A DNA stretch of 64,000 nucleotides. Source: Loripinus fragilis (lineage: Eukaryota; Mollusca; Bivalvia; Lucinida; Lucinidae). The DNA lies in assembly GCA_964019695.1 (NCBI GenBank), contig OZ026524.1:67110223-67174222 (forward strand), written 5' to 3'. Every line of letters starts with the position of its first letter. Within the stretch, counting starts at the first letter, position 1. Under the pieces are notes generated by a model. The model searched no databases. It was not told the origin of the DNA and worked only from the letters and a program-made list of their open reading frames with translations. The position numbers and the translations under genes are program-made. Shown piece by piece: positions 61,201-64,000 of the stretch.

Positions 61201-63854
61201 CATTGGTATCTATTCAACATATAGATAAAGCCACAAGATATGTGAAACGTATTTCACTCTCGCTTCATTTGGCATTCTTAGTGTCTTTTGCACAGTCACT
61301 GAATGAAGAGATATTGTCAGAGTTTATGAGTGCTATGGAATTAGATACCGAGAATGATATTGCTGAGGCATGGGGCCAGAAGTATGGAGAGTATCTGGAC
61401 TATGGAGCAAAACAGAATGCCACCTTTTCACTCCACTTAGACATGATGAGGCACTGTGACGATATCATAGCTATTGCTTTAGCTGAAAGATTAGGTGGGC
61501 CTGATGGCTATCAGCTAATGCTGGCAGCTGTAAAACACTCCTTGCTGTTCTCATTTGTTAATGGCGCCTCTTCATATGCCCCATTCTGTGTGAAACATCT
61601 ATTTCACCATTACAAATGTATGAAACAAACACTTTTCACCACACCCATCAAGAACAGTTCCCGTAATTTTTCAACAGACACAAAACGAGAAATGGACCAC
61701 TTGGATGCACTTAAAGGTTTCAGGTCTGGCTCAACACTATCCTCAGTGTCAGTTTGTATGTCGCTGATTGATTCCTTAAACCAGAGTGACCATAAGAAGC
61801 ATTTAGACAAATCAGTGGTTGATGATGATAAATTAGGATGGGATATAAATGAAGTTGACGAGAGTCATATTTATCCAACAGCAGGTCTCATCTTAAGAAG
61901 GAAAGGAATCTCTCTGGAAGAAAGTAGCACCCCACTCAATGTCTATACCAGTAAACCTATAATTCTTCCAACATCAATTCTAGATGAGTGCAGTTTGGAT
62001 GTCGGAAAATTTCTGTTGATGCGGTACATGACCAAGGAGATACTTTTCCATATTACAGAGAGAGACCTTCCATCCACCTCAGACTTGAAGGCACCACAAG
62101 ATCTTATATCCAGGGCAAAAAGAAGTCGAGGGGTTACCCTTAGAAGAACTCTGAAATCTAAAGTCCAGCCAGCCAAGACAGGAAAAGAAATCATGGAAGA
62201 AAAAAGGAAAACGATTGTTCAGAAGGAAACCAAAGTGATAGACTCTATGTCATCTGCAAACAATGCATGTCAAGCATTGGTAAAGCCAGACAGCTCTAAA
62301 CGCAAAGTGTTCAAGTCACTTGGTATGCAAAGAGCACTTAAGAGCCTAATTGATATGTGTTTGAATAGCAGTGCAGGAGGCGAAAATATTGACCAGTATA
62401 TGCAGCTTTGCTTAGATTGGATTCCAAGAACAGTTTCAAGCACAATGAGAATATGTTCTATTGAGTTCGCTGGCTTTAAGTTCAAAACAGGTAAAGTTAA
62501 GTCCGGAAAGGAATATTTGCAGTCAGTTGAAATGTTCCTAAATCGTGTGATCAGTCACGCCCCCAGTATCTCAAAGGTCATAGTGTGTGAGGAGAAATAT
62601 TCATTTACTCCAGATGACTTTAAAGCCAGCACCAGAATGCAGCGTGTTACTCATAAAGATTCCTACATAGATCACCTCAAATCAGGTTCAAGGATTTTAA
62701 GTGACCACACTTTTAATAAGGACGTCCTTACCAAGACTGACACCGGCAAAAGATTTATAAGTACATATTTGGCGCAGAACATACAGAACATGGTATTCAC
62801 CAAAGATGTTAAAGTTATTGTGGACAGTGAGATGAATGCATATTCATGCAGCTGTGCGGATCATTGCTCCTGCCAGAAATATAGCACACCAATCATGTGC
62901 TCATTTGATGCCAGCATGCTAGAGAAAAGGTCAGAACTTAAACATCTGACATCTGTTAAACAGTCCAAAGGAGAGGCTGAAATGTCTGTAGCTGATTGGT
63001 TAGTTGGCCTACAGGGAGAACTTGAAGATGGAAACTCCTCTGTGTGTTTGGTAACTTCTGGAGACATAGATGCAGTTTACATCCACCTATATGTTGTTAG
63101 TCGGTACTGGGAGAGAAAAGATGATGGAAAATTCAAAAATCAACTTTATGTGATCCTGCAGAAAAAAGGGCCAAAATATGATGTATACAACATAACCACC
63201 ATGATTGAGTTATTTGAGAGTTTTTTCAAAGACAGATATATAGGTATCAAGACAGCAATTTCTCTCTGCATGGGTGGCAATGACTTTGTCCCCAAATGTG
63301 ACCAGTTTTCTCATGCCACCGTGCTGAAAATGGTGATGCAGACTCCTATATACAGAGATCATCTTTTTAAGTTTGAAGACGGCTGTGTCAAAATGAATAA
63401 GGACCGTTTCACTGACCTTTATCGACGGATATACTGCCCAATAAAATTGAAGAATACTAGTATTTCATATGATGAAGTCAGAACCATGACAATTGGAAAG
63501 AAAATGGATCCAACCAAAAAAGCTGGTTACAGAACAGCTGATCCCAGAAAGTGGCTGCCACCGCAATCAGCAATGGAAAGACTTTGTGATATTGTTCAGC
63601 TTCAAATAGAATACTTAGAAACAGCTGGAATTCATGATAAGCCTTTGCCAAATTTTTTGGAAAGTGGGTGTCTCATAAAGACAGAGGACGGTGAGGTAGA
63701 ATATTTCTTTGGACCTGATGCGCATTTTGACTCCATCAGTGAGCTTCCAGATATGAGTTTGTTGCCTGAAAGAAAGAAGAGACAGCGAACTAACAGAACC
63801 CCAAGAAGTGGTGACAGAAGAAAACGCTTACTTACTTCTACTCCCCGCCATTGA
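61197..63854 (+). CDS. Uncharacterised 885-codon protein with FEN1/XRN (PIN-like) nuclease motifs
   Basis: No named family is recognised. The frame starts inside a longer protein: the Met at 61197 follows in-frame KKEDW and is unlikely to be the native start. Residues ~1-170 are helical (DKATRYVKRISLSLHLAFL, NGASSYAPFCVKHLFHHY). The middle is basic and Ser/Lys-rich (~310-375). From ~440 the order resembles 5' nucleases: VIVCEEKYSFTPDDFK then TRMQR (~460-482), a Cys cluster CSCADHCSC (~548-557), VTSGDIDAVYIHL (~617-629) and LCMGGNDFVPK (~690-700), like the DxD and G-N/C-D-F/Y motifs of FEN1/XRN proteins. The first expected Asp reads Glu. The C-terminus is strongly basic (KKRQR, RRKR), possibly a nuclear signal. 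AATAAA lies 75 bp after the stop. Nuclease function is inference. Confidence 0.75.
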   Translation: MTLVSIQHIDKATRYVKRISLSLHLAFLVSFAQSLNEEILSEFMSAMELDTENDIAEAWGQKYGEYLDYGAKQNATFSLHLDMMRHCDDIIAIALAERLGGPDGYQLMLAAVKHSLLFSFVNGASSYAPFCVKHLFHHYKCMKQTLFTTPIKNSSRNFSTDTKREMDHLDALKGFRSGSTLSSVSVCMSLIDSLNQSDHKKHLDKSVVDDDKLGWDINEVDESHIYPTAGLILRRKGISLEESSTPLNVYTSKPIILPTSILDECSLDVGKFLLMRYMTKEILFHITERDLPSTSDLKAPQDLISRAKRSRGVTLRRTLKSKVQPAKTGKEIMEEKRKTIVQKETKVIDSMSSANNACQALVKPDSSKRKVFKSLGMQRALKSLIDMCLNSSAGGENIDQYMQLCLDWIPRTVSSTMRICSIEFAGFKFKTGKVKSGKEYLQSVEMFLNRVISHAPSISKVIVCEEKYSFTPDDFKASTRMQRVTHKDSYIDHLKSGSRILSDHTFNKDVLTKTDTGKRFISTYLAQNIQNMVFTKDVKVIVDSEMNAYSCSCADHCSCQKYSTPIMCSFDASMLEKRSELKHLTSVKQSKGEAEMSVADWLVGLQGELEDGNSSVCLVTSGDIDAVYIHLYVVSRYWERKDDGKFKNQLYVILQKKGPKYDVYNITTMIELFESFFKDRYIGIKTAISLCMGGNDFVPKCDQFSHATVLKMVMQTPIYRDHLFKFEDGCVKMNKDRFTDLYRRIYCPIKLKNTSISYDEVRTMTIGKKMDPTKKAGYRTADPRKWLPPQSAMERLCDIVQLQIEYLETAGIHDKPLPNFLESGCLIKTEDGEVEYFFGPDAHFDSISELPDMSLLPERKKRQRTNRTPRSGDRRKRLLTSTPRH

Positions 63855-63929
63855 TCTCTTAAAAGGAAAGCTGTCTAATTTATTTATGCAATTGATGACA
63901 TTGCGTGGATTCATTGATGTCATCAAAAA

Positions 63930-63935
63930 AATAAA
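63930..63935 (+). promoter_or_regulatory. Polyadenylation signal AATAAA
   Basis: AATAAA lies about 75 bp after the TGA of the 885-codon frame, in a plausible position for its 3' end. Confidence 0.5.
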
Positions 63936-64000
63936 TTCATCATCCTAACGTCACTAAATTACGTTCATTTTTATGCACATTCCTGTTGATGTCAATTTTT

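Overview
The window looks like gene-poor, AT-rich, repeat-dense DNA from a metazoan, most likely a bivalve mollusc. The case for a bivalve rests on long (AT)n tracts, EGF-like exons with phase-1 boundaries separated by 13-22 kb introns, Penelope-like elements, tRNA-derived SINEs, many hairpin MITEs, and a pearl/Helentron-type element with a ~155-bp core repeat. The species cannot be named from sequence alone. Nothing bacterial is present.

Layout. Bases 1-540 hold the 3' end of a Penelope-like retroelement (GIY-YIG domain plus a hammerhead-like motif), followed by SINE pieces and two (AT)n tracts. An isolated EGF exon lies at 2007-2117. Foldback repeats sit at 4.67-4.9 kb and 5.4-5.86 kb. From 7201 to 16746 there is a complete minus-strand LTR retrotransposon with matching target duplications, a tRNA-Leu-type primer site and a polypurine tract. 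It has a broken gag and no recognisable pol, and carries a C2H2 zinc-finger reading frame downstream of gag. One LTR has captured a 460-bp MITE. LINE and Penelope remnants follow (16.9-17.4 and 19.6-20.5 kb).

From 20316 to 59892 the window is a three-copy tandem segmental duplication: unit 1 20316-41936, unit 2 41937-54907, partial unit 3 54908-59892. Each unit starts inside a Penelope remnant, then carries one near-identical 117-bp EGF exon with intact splice sites, so each duplication would add one EGF domain in frame. The units differ by large indels, by presence or absence of a Tc1/mariner element, and by copy number of short repeats. They share MITEs, a pearl-like element, SINEs and tandem arrays. 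A false tandem made from two haplotypes is a real alternative for part of this.

The right end (60448-63854) holds the last exon of an unrecognised gene. An acidic N-terminal part with two in-frame stops and a frameshift leads into an intact 885-codon frame. Its C-terminal half has motifs resembling the FEN1/XRN (PIN-like) nuclease fold. It is best read as a decaying or TE-associated member of an uncharacterised animal family.

The strongest candidates for something undescribed are the pol-less gag plus zinc-finger LTR element, the FEN/XRN-like protein at the right edge, and the ongoing EGF-exon amplification with a Penelope sequence at its breakpoint.
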